Positions 22,578 through 30,655 of a stretch of 51,574 bases of DNA are shown in pieces; the first letter of the stretch is position 1; each line of letters starts with the position of its first letter. The position numbers were made by a program, and so were the translations under genes. Below the pieces are notes generated by a model. The model was not told where the DNA came from and ran no database searches. It was given only the letters and a program-made list of their open reading frames with translations. The stretch lies in IMG/VR virus record IMGVR_UViG_3300047557_002186, positions 1 to 51,574 of that record, one strand, 5' to 3'. This stretch comes from a virus.

Positions 22578-23252
22578 TTAACCTTTTTTCCAAGCTTCAC
22601 CTTCTGCTTTTCTTCTACGTGCTAATCCTGCTTCTACATTGGAACCAGGATTTCTATAGAGATAAAGCGCATCGGGAACTAAATCCCACTCTCTGTTCTT
22701 CAGGCGTTTAGTAATAGTATTAAAGTTATCACCACCGTAAAAACCGGCACCAAGATTATAAGCAAAGCTGAGCAGAGCGCCTCTTTTTCCATCTGACATT
22801 TCATTCCAATGTGGGATTTTACGCAGTGCAGGAAGAAACTCATTTTTACATTGTTCAATGAGAAGTGCATCCGCCTCTGCTTGAGTTAAAGTATCGCCAA
22901 GTTTGAATGGCGAACCATCCTTCTTACGAGTAGAACCCCAACCAATGGTGATTGGAAGTCCACCAGTAAGAGGATCTGGATATGCCTTTAGATGACATCC
23001 TTCAAATTCCTTGATGAGTTTGATGCCCATCTGAGGAACATCATCACCACCTGCTACAGGAGCGGCAGAAGCTGCAGCAGCAGGTGCTGGTGCAGCATTA
23101 GACTTTTTTCCTCGGTAAATTTCTGCCCAATCAATATTATCCTCCAGATATTTGACAGGTAGATTATCTTCTAACCATTGCACTGCCTTAACGTGGTTAG
23201 GGTTCTTCTCGTCATAAAACTTGAAGAAGTTATGTAGATCGATTCTTGCCAT
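22578..23252 (-). CDS. GH24 endolysin (T4-type lysozyme) with N-terminal docking-like domain
   Basis: A 224-residue protein. Residues 1-46 form a domain (DLHNFFKFYDEKNPNHVKAV, QWLEDNLP) also found in the cysteine peptidase-like gene upstream; an Ala/Pro linker follows; residues 75-224 are a GH24 muramidase with catalytic Glu (IKEFEGCHLKAYPDPL), TIGWGST and LLSFAYNLGAG. It cleaves peptidoglycan between MurNAc and GlcNAc. No signal peptide, so a holin is needed. Confidence 0.9.
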   Translation of the reverse strand: MARIDLHNFFKFYDEKNPNHVKAVQWLEDNLPVKYLEDNIDWAEIYRGKKSNAAPAPAAAASAAPVAGGDDVPQMGIKLIKEFEGCHLKAYPDPLTGGLPITIGWGSTRKKDGSPFKLGDTLTQAEADALLIEQCKNEFLPALRKIPHWNEMSDGKRGALLSFAYNLGAGFYGGDNFNTITKRLKNREWDLVPDALYLYRNPGSNVEAGLARRRKAEGEAWKKG

Positions 23253-23337
23253 TGTTGTCTCCGAAATACCGTTGATAAAGTTCGTTTGCTTCTACGTGCT
23301 TTCCATTATTTGTAAGATCTTTAATCACTTTAAGCAT
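23230..23337 (-). CDS. 35-aa peptide between the two lytic genes
   Basis: MLKVIKDLTNNGKHVEANEL then YQRYFGDNNGKNRST. AAGGAAG precedes the ATG, and its end overlaps the endolysin start by 23 bases, whose ribosome site (GGAG) lies within it. A coupling peptide or small regulator is possible. Confidence 0.5.
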   Translation of the reverse strand: MLKVIKDLTNNGKHVEANELYQRYFGDNNGKNRST

Positions 23338-23350
23338 CTTCCTTTTAAAA

Positions 23351-24022
23351 TTAATCGAAGATTCTGCCCCATCCATCGTTGCCTCCTGGACACCAACGGT
23401 GCTTAAGAACTGCTTTGGTATAAATTGTTTTCTTACCGTTAGTTACAGGACCAGTATAGTTATCGTTCAGTGAACCATATGGATCATTTACATAATATCC
23501 TTTGCCATCAGGAGTCTTACCAATTACAACACACATGTGCCCACCAGTAGGTGCAGATAGAGAACCGCGATGCAGGATACCAATAACAACAGGTTTTCCA
23601 GCATCAAGACTCTTATCAATATCAGCAAAAGAAAGATTGTAACTAAAGTGTGACTTAACTCCATAACCTGCCAGAACTTTCGTCTGTACCGCATGGTCAG
23701 TCGTGTCACCAATCGCAAATACCTTCTTAACGTATTCGTCATCACCCTTAATGCTTCCTGGCTTGAGGAAAGCAAGGCACATAGCGCACGATGAAGAGTT
23801 GCAAGTTCTATGCGCATCTCTGTAGTTATCTACTTGATTGAAATATGGAACTGCAAGAACTGCTGGTGTAGGGGGCTTAGTTCTAAAAATTCCAATCCAA
23901 TCGGTTTCAGAATCATCTAAAAATTGAGCAGGTAAATTATCTTCTAACCACTGGACCGCTGCAACATGATTTGAATTGCTATCATCATAAAACTTAAAAA
24001 AGTTATGAAGATCTAGGGTCAT
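23351..24022 (-). CDS. C39-like cysteine peptidase with the same N-terminal domain as the endolysin
   Basis: A 223-residue protein. Residues 1-45 (LDLHNFFKFYDDSNSNHVAA, VQWLEDNLP) match the endolysin's N-terminus. The rest looks like a peptidase_C39_2 domain: VPYFNQVDNY and TCNSSSCAMCLAFLK (catalytic Cys), GKPVVIGILHRGSL and TGGHMCVVIG (catalytic His), with VNDPYGSLND (Asp). It may cut peptide bonds of the wall or of a protein target; the function is inferred. A late promoter lies 26 bases upstream. Confidence 0.8.
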   Translation of the reverse strand: MTLDLHNFFKFYDDSNSNHVAAVQWLEDNLPAQFLDDSETDWIGIFRTKPPTPAVLAVPYFNQVDNYRDAHRTCNSSSCAMCLAFLKPGSIKGDDEYVKKVFAIGDTTDHAVQTKVLAGYGVKSHFSYNLSFADIDKSLDAGKPVVIGILHRGSLSAPTGGHMCVVIGKTPDGKGYYVNDPYGSLNDNYTGPVTNGKKTIYTKAVLKHRWCPGGNDGWGRIFD

Positions 24023-24047
24023 TGATTATCTCTATAAACACTGAAGA

Positions 24048-24055
24048 TATTTATA
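24048..24055 (-). promoter_or_regulatory. Late-type octamer TATAAATA for the lysis unit
   Basis: On the minus strand, fused to the T-run of the preceding terminator and about 26 bases before the C39-like ATG, so lytic genes would be expressed late. Confidence 0.7.
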
Positions 24056-24080
24056 AAAAAAGCACCCTTTTGGGTGCCTT
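24056..24080 (-). terminator. Intrinsic terminator after peroxiredoxin
   Basis: GGCACCC AAAA GGGTGC followed by seven Ts on the minus strand, directly after the peroxiredoxin stop. Confidence 0.9.
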
Positions 24081-24088
24081 TATTATTT

Positions 24089-24616
24089 TCAAGCAGTAAC
24101 AGTTTCTCGTACTGTAGATTTCACGTAATCAAGAACCACTTCTGGAGTAGTCGCCTCGTAAGGGTCGGTGTCTGCATTATCCCGCTGACCCGCCTCAACG
24201 AATAGTTTTTCGATGATTCCGTTATCCACGACTGCAGCATAACGCCAAGAGCGACTGCCGAAACCAAGGTTGGACTTAGTGACAAGCATTCCCATAGAAC
24301 GTGTGAAATATGCATTTCCGTCTGGAATGAGTTTTACATTTTGAATGTTCTGATCCTGCTGCCAAGCATTCATTACAAACCCATCATTAACAGAGATGCA
24401 GTAAATATCATCGATGCCACTACCAATAAAGTCGTCGTATTTCTCTTCGAATCCAGGAAGCTGATAGGCACTGCAAGTAGGAGTGAAAGCACCAGGCAGA
24501 CTAAAAATGACCACACGCTTTCCATCAAAGAGATCTAAAGAAGTACGAGTTACAAATTCACCATTCTCACGGAATACAAATTCAACTTGAGGAATTTGAT
24601 ATTGTTCTTTACGCAT
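24089..24616 (-). CDS. Peroxiredoxin (Prx5-like)
   Basis: A 175-residue thiol peroxidase. The active site PGAFTPTCSAYQLPGF contains the peroxidatic Cys, with the conserved Pro/Thr; SRSWRYAAVVDNGIIE carries the Prx Arg and fold motif. It reduces peroxides with thiols, plausible protection of photosystem components during infection. The ATG at 24616 is chosen because GGAG lies 7 bases upstream. Confidence 0.92.
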   Translation of the reverse strand: MRKEQYQIPQVEFVFRENGEFVTRTSLDLFDGKRVVIFSLPGAFTPTCSAYQLPGFEEKYDDFIGSGIDDIYCISVNDGFVMNAWQQDQNIQNVKLIPDGNAYFTRSMGMLVTKSNLGFGSRSWRYAAVVDNGIIEKLFVEAGQRDNADTDPYEATTPEVVLDYVKSTVRETVTA

Positions 24617-24627
24617 GTTAGTCTCCA

Positions 24628-24747
24628 TCAAAATACACCAGGAATAATTTGTCCAGTAATGAGATAAGATCCTGCAGCAGCCACGAATCCAATCATTGCA
24701 GCCCAACCATTAATGCGTTCTGCACGTTCAGTAAAAATTTTGTTCAT
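24628..24747 (-). CDS. hli: High-light-inducible protein (Hli)
   Basis: A 39-residue protein, too short for most gene calls: ERAERINGWAAMIGFVAAAG then SYLITGQIIPGVF, the chlorophyll-binding motif of cyanobacterial and cyanophage Hlips (ExxxRxNGxxAMxGF). One thylakoid span; quenches excess light energy and helps PSII. AAGGAG precedes the ATG. It ends just before peroxiredoxin, likely one transcript. Confidence 0.95.
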   Translation of the reverse strand: MNKIFTERAERINGWAAMIGFVAAAGSYLITGQIIPGVF

Positions 24748-24759
24748 TTCTTTTCTCCT

Positions 24760-24945
24760 TTATTTTACTTTAGAATAGATAGAAGTTTCACCATAATCGC
24801 GGTGAGTTTTATAACCAACAACTGCTCCCTTTGTATTCATAAGTGCAGGCATAAAAACAATTGTAAAAAATACTGCGGGTGCTCCAATAAACAGAGCAGC
24901 AACAATTACATAATAAGTCAGAATTTCAATTAGAGAGTGTTCCAT
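24760..24945 (-). CDS. Small two-span membrane protein
   Basis: A 61-residue protein: [20 protein letters not shown] then GAPAVFFTIVFMPALMN, and a polar tail (YKTHRDYGETSIYSK). The first span is long and Tyr-rich. Located in the photosynthesis gene cluster; function unknown. Confidence 0.7.
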   Translation of the reverse strand: MEHSLIEILTYYVIVAALFIGAPAVFFTIVFMPALMNTKGAVVGYKTHRDYGETSIYSKVK

Positions 24946-25204
24946 TATAAGGGTGTTGTTGTTTAAGTTCAGGATTTGGTTGTGAAGGAACAACTGGGTT
25001 CCTTGACTTGTTTTTAATTACAATAAAAGCATCGTTTTGATAAGATACAGTTCCAAATGGTTTTGCCCATTTTGGATTTGCATTTGGACTGGTAGCAGTT
25101 CCTGTGACTGCTACCCCACCAATCTCAACTGAAAGTTCATCATCACGATCCCAATTCAATTGTTGGAGGGCAACTCCAAGTTGCCCGAGCATATCAGCAC
25201 TCAC
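24926..25204 (-). CDS. Conserved protein after ferredoxin, function unknown
   Basis: A 92-residue soluble protein: [34 protein letters not shown], then [20 protein letters not shown]. The GTG at 25204 overlaps the ferredoxin stop (GTGA); the ATG at 25192 is an alternative. It overlaps the next gene by 20 bases. A redox or photosynthesis link is only positional. Confidence 0.7.
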   Translation of the reverse strand: MSADMLGQLGVALQQLNWDRDDELSVEIGGVAVTGTATSPNANPKWAKPFGTVSYQNDAFIVIKNKSRNPVVPSQPNPELKQQHPYNGTLSN

Positions 25205-25494
25205 AGATTCTCTTCCTGTTCGGTAAGAATTACACAATCACTTGTGGGATAAGCAACGCAAGTGAGAACCCAACCTTCTGCTTGTTGGTCATCATCAAGG
25301 AACGATTGTTCTTCATTGTCAACGGTGCCAGAGATGAGTTTACCAGCACAGGCAGAGCAAGCACCTGCCTTACACGATGAAGGGAGATCAACACCTGCCT
25401 CTTCTGCTGCTTCAAGGATGTACTGGTCATCAGCACATTGAATTGTAGTTTCAGTGCCATCAGGAGATTGGAGAGTGACGTTAAAAGTAGCCAT
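25201..25494 (-). CDS. petF: Plant-type [2Fe-2S] ferredoxin
   Basis: A 97-residue ferredoxin. Cluster cysteines: CKAGACSAC (residues 41-49) and a fourth Cys (LTCVAY) near 79. It carries electrons from photosystem I to reductases, and may divert them to phage metabolism (e.g. phycobilin or ribonucleotide reduction; inference). Promoter TTGACA-17-TACAAT lies inside the preceding small gene. Confidence 0.96.
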   Translation of the reverse strand: MATFNVTLQSPDGTETTIQCADDQYILEAAEEAGVDLPSSCKAGACSACAGKLISGTVDNEEQSFLDDDQQAEGWVLTCVAYPTSDCVILTEQEENL

Positions 25495-25580
25495 TAGTAA
25501 GTCTCACAAAGTTTTTCTACGGATGCTGCCAACAGAACGAAGAAGGCAACGGATGTCATTGTAAACAAGAATGAAGTCAT
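25494..25580 (-). CDS. 28-aa hydrophobic peptide before ferredoxin
   Basis: [20 protein letters not shown] followed by VEKLCETY: one membrane span. Its stop overlaps the petF ATG (TAATG). No good ribosome site, and a promoter for petF lies within it, so it may be translated only from transcripts starting upstream. Confidence 0.45.
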   Translation of the reverse strand: MTSFLFTMTSVAFFVLLAASVEKLCETY

Positions 25581-25586
25581 TGTCAA
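25558..25586 (-). promoter_or_regulatory. Host-type promoter for petF
   Basis: TTGACA (25586-25581), 17 bp, TACAAT (25563-25558) on the minus strand, about 65 bases before petF. Confidence 0.7.
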
Positions 25587-25593
25587 TCAATTG

Positions 25594-25788
25594 TCAGAAG
25601 ATGCCGAAGAAGAAGTTGCCAGTGACAGTATAAGAAATAACACCAGCAACAAAACCGACCATTGCCCAACGTCCATTAGTACGCTCCTTTACTTGATTAG
25701 GTGAGAGCATACCGTAGTTTTCGTAATACATGGTTGGCTCTTTGGCAAACATATTCTGTTGCCCATATTCATTAGTCGTTACAGTCAT
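25594..25788 (-). CDS. hli: Second high-light-inducible protein (Hli)
   Basis: A 64-residue Hlip with an N-terminal extension (VTTNEYGQQNMFAKE) and the chlorophyll-binding span VKERTNGRWAMVGFVAGVIS with YTVTGNFFFGIF. Longer than the 39-residue Hli at 24.7 kb, the two belong to different types. Preceded by a near-consensus promoter, so expressed early. Confidence 0.93.
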   Translation of the reverse strand: MTVTTNEYGQQNMFAKEPTMYYENYGMLSPNQVKERTNGRWAMVGFVAGVISYTVTGNFFFGIF

Positions 25789-25816
25789 TGTTTAATTCGT
25801 TAAGAATTGTTACACA

Positions 25817-25845
25817 ATTATATAGGAAAAAGAAAGGGGTGTCAA
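25817..25845 (-). promoter_or_regulatory. Consensus host-type promoter embedded in a terminator
   Basis: TTGACA (25845-25840), 17 bp, TATAAT (25822-25817). The -35 box is within the porin terminator hairpin and the spacer is its T-run. Drives hli. Confidence 0.85.
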
Positions 25846-25852
25846 GCACCCC
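25827..25852 (-). terminator. Porin intrinsic terminator
   Basis: GGGGTG / CACCCC hairpin with 5-base loop and a T-rich run on the minus strand, about 35 bases after the porin stop. Confidence 0.85.
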
Positions 25853-25885
25853 TGGTAGTCATTTATACCTAATTTTGTTAGGAGA

Positions 25886-27355
25886 TCAGAACTTAAACGT
25901 AGTCTGGATCACACCACCCCAGTTGGAAGAGTTATTAGCAAGACGCTGATTGTCGCTACCGTAGATGATAGCAGGAGTGACGCTGATGTTATCAGACACT
26001 TGATACTTGTAGAAGATCTCAAGCATCGTGGACTTCTCAAGGTTCTCACCAGTAGGTGCTTGACCGATAGCAACACCAGCAGAGTTGCCACCCACAAACA
26101 CGTCTTCCCACTGAAGACCAGCAAACCAAGATTGACTATCAGTAGCATCACTATTAGTACCACTTACAGTGTTCCAACCATAACCAGCAGAGATAGAGGG
26201 AACCCAACCAGATTGAGTGGGTTGCCAGTAAGCATTGAGTGCATAACCGTTAGAGGTTTGTCCTGGAACCAGAGTACCAGAAGCACCATTTAGGCCGTTG
26301 TAGGTACGAACACGAGTACCTTCAGTACCATAACGGTAACCGAATGCAGCACCCCAGTTAGTACCACGATAACCAATTTGTGCCAGGGTGTTCAGAGCAC
26401 CAGTCTCATCAAACACTCCAGTCTCACTATTGTTACCACTTTGGGCAACATAGTTTACACCAGCAACGAGACCTTTGGTTCCGTACTGAGCACCGAAACC
26501 AGCACCAGTTGCTTTGTTATAAACACCAGGAGTACCAGCAACAGCAAAGAAGTCAAGAATACCAGACTTATAAGCAGAAGGCATCCAAGCAATCTCAGTG
26601 TTACGAACAGCAGCACCAGCAGTCAGAGTTGCTTTATTATTGAATGCAGGGAACTGATAGAACAGTCGGTCAATAACTACGTTGTTACCAACTTCACTGG
26701 TAGTGTTGTCTGCCTTATCCAATTTAAAGAGTGACGAACTGGAACCGAAAGGATCACTACTGAAGTTAGCAGAACGCAGGCGGGTACGCAGCAGATCCTT
26801 GCCGGTGAATGAAGTATCCAGGTTCAGACGGAGATCATAGTTGAATGCAGTGCGAGTTGCATTACCACCTTTGGTTTGGTAGTCATCAACACCACCAAGA
26901 ACAAAGTTTGCTTCACCACGCAGTTTGGTAGTGGTGGAGAATTGAGTTGCTTCCAGAGATGCAACTTTAGTTTCCAGACCAGCAACCTTACCTTGAATCA
27001 CAGCGAGTTCATCACGGAATTCATTAGCAAGACGCTTGAGTTCATCAGTGTTTTCAGTAACACGATCAAGGCAAGCATTTAGGAGTGCTGCTGCCTCATA
27101 ACGGGTCATTGCACGTCCACCAGCAAAGGTGCCATTGGGATAACCAGCAACGCAACCATAACGCTCTACAAGGTTGCTGAGTGCTTGATATGCCCAATCA
27201 GTAGGTTGCACATCAGAAAGTTGTGTGACACTTGTGACCTGCTCAGAGGTAACATATTGGTTGACTGCTGCCATGTTAAGGTCTGCGGCATTCGCAGCAA
27301 CAGGAGCAACCATTCCCAGAGCAACAGGTGCAAGCATCAGTTGTTTGAGTTTCAT
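25886..27355 (-). CDS. Cyanobacterial-type outer-membrane porin (SLH plus beta-barrel)
   Basis: A 489-residue protein with all parts of a cyanobacterial Som/OprB-type porin: a signal peptide (MKLKQLMLAPVALGMVAPVA, cut after ANA), an SLH-type domain at about 47-95 (VQPTDWAYQALSNLVERYGC, TFAGGRAMTRYEAAALLNAC), a coiled coil (VIQGKVAGLETKVASLEAT), then a beta-barrel ending in Phe (TTFKF). The barrel would sit in the host outer membrane. It is intact, with its own promoter and terminator. Host-derived by the look of it; role perhaps nutrient permeability or receptor masking (inference). Confidence 0.93.
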   Translation of the reverse strand: MKLKQLMLAPVALGMVAPVAANAADLNMAAVNQYVTSEQVTSVTQLSDVQPTDWAYQALSNLVERYGCVAGYPNGTFAGGRAMTRYEAAALLNACLDRVTENTDELKRLANEFRDELAVIQGKVAGLETKVASLEATQFSTTTKLRGEANFVLGGVDDYQTKGGNATRTAFNYDLRLNLDTSFTGKDLLRTRLRSANFSSDPFGSSSSLFKLDKADNTTSEVGNNVVIDRLFYQFPAFNNKATLTAGAAVRNTEIAWMPSAYKSGILDFFAVAGTPGVYNKATGAGFGAQYGTKGLVAGVNYVAQSGNNSETGVFDETGALNTLAQIGYRGTNWGAAFGYRYGTEGTRVRTYNGLNGASGTLVPGQTSNGYALNAYWQPTQSGWVPSISAGYGWNTVSGTNSDATDSQSWFAGLQWEDVFVGGNSAGVAIGQAPTGENLEKSTMLEIFYKYQVSDNISVTPAIIYGSDNQRLANNSSNWGGVIQTTFKF

Positions 27356-27384
27356 AAAAATTTTTATGTACTATAGGACGAATG

Positions 27385-27409
27385 TTAAGAATTACAACTG
27401 AATTCTTAA
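27385..27409 (-). other. Perfect hairpin in the porin leader
   Basis: TTAAGAATT and AATTCTTAA (9 bp, 7-base loop) lie near the predicted porin transcript start. It may stabilise the 5' end or be a binding site. Confidence 0.55.
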
Positions 27410-27419
27410 GTACTTATTT

Positions 27420-27448
27420 AGTGTACCGATTTTCTTCAAATTTGTCAA
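27420..27448 (-). promoter_or_regulatory. Porin promoter (host-type plus late-type box)
   Basis: TTGACA (27448-27443), 17 bp, TACACT (27425-27420), running into CTAAATA. The layout matches the psbA and psbD promoters. Confidence 0.75.
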
Positions 27449-28254
27449 GTCGTTTGTTGGGCTGCTGAATTTTCAGTTATTCTACCCAAAAATGGATCAT
27501 AATTCATATAATCCTTAATATCAATATTAGCACCATTTTGCTGCCAATACTGTGAGAGAGCATTATAATTTCCTCTATGAAAAGCGTCAATATGATCTGG
27601 GTGAATACTGGAACCCAATTCAATACGGTAAAGCAAGAGAGGGATAGAGTAAGTATTACCAGAGTTATAAATCAAATCATCAGCAACAGGTCTTGGTTTA
27701 ACACCATTATCAAGTTTATACTTATCACCGCGAACATGAAACTTCAAAAGTTTTTCTGCATGATGTCTCGTAATTAGATAACAAGCTGTAGAAAAATCAT
27801 TTACAAACCTCTTATGAAGTTTTACATGTATATCACCTGTACAAATAATGGCAATTTGAACTACATCCCAATCATATGGAACATGAGCATAAAAATCAGA
27901 CCAAGTAAAGTTCCAATACTTAACTAAGTCCAAGTTGCAATCATCTTCCATAATGATTGCATATGGACTATCACTTGTCTCATACCAATGTTTAATTGCT
28001 TTCAAATGAGACGTAATACACCCAACCTCACCTGAACTCATCATTTCAGGATAACGACCACTAATAATATCACTTAGGTCATCTTCTCTACCATCGTATG
28101 CAGAGATGCGAGTGTAATTTTCTATCTCCCAATATTTAAATTGGTTCTCCATATATTCTCTTCTCTCTGGTTGCCCGTCAAGATTCAAATAGTAAATTGG
28201 TCCAATATTTTTAAGTTTATACGTTGATTTATTTTTATCAAGTAAATCATTCAT
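27445..28254 (-). CDS. Family 25 glycosyltransferase (LPS type)
   Basis: A 269-residue enzyme. PIYYLNLDGQPERREYMENQ, SSGEVGCITSHLKAIKHWYE and YAIIMEDDCNLD (acidic metal-binding motif) are hallmarks of GT25 lipooligosaccharide galactosyltransferases. Last gene of the sugar island in transcription order; its end overlaps the porin -35 box. Start taken at the ATG 28254, overlapping the upstream stop by 4 bases. The acceptor cannot be told from sequence. Confidence 0.85.
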   Translation of the reverse strand: MNDLLDKNKSTYKLKNIGPIYYLNLDGQPERREYMENQFKYWEIENYTRISAYDGREDDLSDIISGRYPEMMSSGEVGCITSHLKAIKHWYETSDSPYAIIMEDDCNLDLVKYWNFTWSDFYAHVPYDWDVVQIAIICTGDIHVKLHKRFVNDFSTACYLITRHHAEKLLKFHVRGDKYKLDNGVKPRPVADDLIYNSGNTYSIPLLLYRIELGSSIHPDHIDAFHRGNYNALSQYWQQNGANIDIKDYMNYDPFLGRITENSAAQQTT

Positions 28255-29108
28255 ACTACTACCCAACCTGAACAATAAAGATCTTTAGTATCTTTGTCTG
28301 CATACGCAGGACCAAACCACTTTTGCGGTGCGATAACTTTTTTATTTGGATTACTAATCAACCATGACCCCCACCAACTCAAAGAACTATTAGCAATAAT
28401 AGCGTGAGAACACAATGACATTAAGCAAAGGTCAGCATATGGCGTATAAGATCCGTCTGGATATTTATCAACTGGTTCGGATACAAAAAATCTATCACTC
28501 TCAAAGAATTCCTGCTCTTTTACCCATTCAGGAGAATCTGAAAATACAATTACAGGATGATCATCATCAAAATAAGAAAGTGCCTTTTCATAATAATCAA
28601 TTGCTTGAACAGGATGCTGATCAGAGCAATTTACATATGCCCACTTAAATCCGCGAGGATCAACCAGATTTGGATCTCCTCTGCGAACATGCAGCATGAT
28701 TGGTTCCTGACCTTGGAAATTTTCCATCATTTCTTTACAAGGTTCAAGATGCTCATTATGAAAAGTAAAGTCCTTACGTATGTCATCTGAAATATGTTGA
28801 AAATATTTTTCAGATTGAAAAAATCCATGAAGACTTACATTATCTGGACAATTTTCAAAAAGTTCCTCATCAAAGTGAAAGAATCTTTCTTGAACATATC
28901 CAAAGTCATCTCTAAAATTTAAATTAGAATCCCTAACAGACTCCAATTTAAAACAATTATGTAGACTATAATTTTCAATACCACTTCTGTGGAATGGTGG
29001 AATACACCAATCATAATTATGTTTAGTAGCAATCCCTCTTAGAGATGCATACTCAAACATTTGATTGCCAAGTCTACCAAGATTTCCAATCTGATTAAAT
29101 GCTAACAT
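28251..29108 (-). CDS. Family 11 glycosyltransferase (alpha-1,2-fucosyltransferase-like)
   Basis: A 285-residue enzyme. N-terminal GNLGRLGNQMFEYASLRGIA, donor-binding IMLHVRRGDPNLV and IIANSSLSWWGSWL are the three GT11 motifs. GT11 uses GDP-fucose or related GDP-sugars, compatible with the GDP-mannose 3,5-epimerase at the start of the island. One of several paralogues here (compare 30655-31428). Confidence 0.88.
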   Translation of the reverse strand: MLAFNQIGNLGRLGNQMFEYASLRGIATKHNYDWCIPPFHRSGIENYSLHNCFKLESVRDSNLNFRDDFGYVQERFFHFDEELFENCPDNVSLHGFFQSEKYFQHISDDIRKDFTFHNEHLEPCKEMMENFQGQEPIMLHVRRGDPNLVDPRGFKWAYVNCSDQHPVQAIDYYEKALSYFDDDHPVIVFSDSPEWVKEQEFFESDRFFVSEPVDKYPDGSYTPYADLCLMSLCSHAIIANSSLSWWGSWLISNPNKKVIAPQKWFGPAYADKDTKDLYCSGWVVV

Positions 29109-29910
29109 ATTTTTTAAGATAATCCTGTTTCAAATAATATTCTTTTAGTTGATTTTTGTTCATAGTTTGAATTTTTTCCCACTCACTAATATTAGATTGC
29201 ATGTAGGGATTATTAAACCAAGAGTTTTCTCCTCGCGAATGCTCTAAGTGATAAACAACATCATTAATTCTACCAACATTATACTCTAAAGTATTAAACC
29301 TGTAAAATCTTTCTTTATCTTCTGGAGCATATGCTTTAAAGTTTTCATTCTCCATGCCACCATCAATATAAACTTGACGATTGAAAAACTGAACCCACCC
29401 AAAATCAGAGGTGCTACGTTCCGAATATTTCTCAAGATAATCAAAGTTCATATTTTGTAAGAAATTAGAAACTACTTCATCAGTTGCATGAACTTTCCTT
29501 TGAAATAATCCTTGTCCATATGGATAAATTACATCATGCGTATGATGCAAAATAGATTGATATGCTTCGTGGTATGAATCTAAAGGAAGCAAAACATCAC
29601 AATCATAGTTTACAACTATCTCGGTCTTTGCTTCCATAATCATCTCATTCAAAACTTTCTGACGATGAAAGAGTGGTTCATCACTTTTATCAAAGATATG
29701 ATTTACATTAATTTCAACATCCAAAATATTCTTTAAAATTGGTAGAGCATCTCTCTGAAAAACAGACTCTGCATCAACTTCTTTAATAAGAATATTTGTA
29801 TCAAAATTTTCCAACAGAAATGCAGTTGTTGTAATTACATTCCTAAGCCTATCAGTAGACTCAATACGAATTGGAATAATAAAAGTTGCTTCCTTTAAAT
29901 CAATTTTCAT
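29095..29910 (-). CDS. GT-A fold glycosyltransferase (galactosyltransferase-like)
   Basis: A 271-residue protein: TFIIPIRIESTDRLRNVITT start, VNYDCDVLLP with the metal-binding DxD-like motif, and GGMENENFKAYAPEDKERFY, the C-terminal domain motif of GalT-like GT2/GT27 enzymes (Glu-Asp catalytic pair). It overlaps both neighbours by 11-14 bases, consistent with one operon. Sugar specificity is not readable. Confidence 0.8.
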   Translation of the reverse strand: MKIDLKEATFIIPIRIESTDRLRNVITTTAFLLENFDTNILIKEVDAESVFQRDALPILKNILDVEINVNHIFDKSDEPLFHRQKVLNEMIMEAKTEIVVNYDCDVLLPLDSYHEAYQSILHHTHDVIYPYGQGLFQRKVHATDEVVSNFLQNMNFDYLEKYSERSTSDFGWVQFFNRQVYIDGGMENENFKAYAPEDKERFYRFNTLEYNVGRINDVVYHLEHSRGENSWFNNPYMQSNISEWEKIQTMNKNQLKEYYLKQDYLKKYVSI

Positions 29911-30655
29911 CTGGATATTTTCTATTGATACAAAATTCTTTATGTTTATTTTGGACGTAGTGATACTCTGATCTATTAATCAACCAACTACCTTCTGGGT
30001 GTTCCACCACTGCATCATATTGAGATGTCTGATGACTACTAATGCGATTGTCATGATCACGATTTGCAACTAAAACATCAGAAATAATATGGGGAATTCC
30101 ATTCTCCCAACGCATACGATGATAAAACTCAGTATCTAAAAGTAGTTTTAGATTCTCATCAAAGTGTTGCTTTGAGTTTCTCAAAAAAGAGACAACAGAA
30201 GGACTACTTAAAAGATTTCTACCTTCTAACATGTAGTCTGTCCACTGAGGAACTCTTTCATCATAAAATGTTTTACCATCTTTAGTTCCACAAAATCCAC
30301 TAAAAGACCAGGAACACCCAGTCTTTTTATATTCCTGATCAAGAATTTCTAAAGCATTATTCACAACGAAGAGATCATCAGAAAACATCGGTTTAATAAT
30401 CTCTCCCTCACATTCATCAAGGGCAATATTAATATTTTCGCAAGGAATATTTCCACTATACTTTACATATTTGAAATCAAAATCATTGGAGTATTCCTTA
30501 CACGCATTTAAAATGTTATCATTTTTACTTTGATCCGAAACAACTATTTCCAAATCTTGAAATGTTTGAGTCTTAATAGAGTCAAGGAGTTCTCTCATCC
30601 ATACTGGACCATTTTCTCCCCTATCATGTGCAGGAATTGCAATAGAAAATCTCAT
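29900..30655 (-). CDS. Family 2 glycosyltransferase
   Basis: A 251-residue GT2: MRFSIAIPAHDRGENGPVWM (nucleotide-binding start), LLDSIKTQTFQDLEIVVSDQ, EGEIIKPMFSDDLFV (DD metal motif) and later TEFYHRMRWENG. The start at 30655 overlaps the upstream GT11 stop codon; an upstream Met at 30670 is rejected. Confidence 0.85.
   Translation of the reverse strand: MRFSIAIPAHDRGENGPVWMRELLDSIKTQTFQDLEIVVSDQSKNDNILNACKEYSNDFDFKYVKYSGNIPCENINIALDECEGEIIKPMFSDDLFVVNNALEILDQEYKKTGCSWSFSGFCGTKDGKTFYDERVPQWTDYMLEGRNLLSSPSVVSFLRNSKQHFDENLKLLLDTEFYHRMRWENGIPHIISDVLVANRDHDNRISSHQTSQYDAVVEHPEGSWLINRSEYHYVQNKHKEFCINRKYPDEN

Noticed and set aside
26000-26734. Plus-strand frames opposite the porin
   Set aside because: Shadows of the porin coding strand; Ser/Thr-rich translations without start signals.
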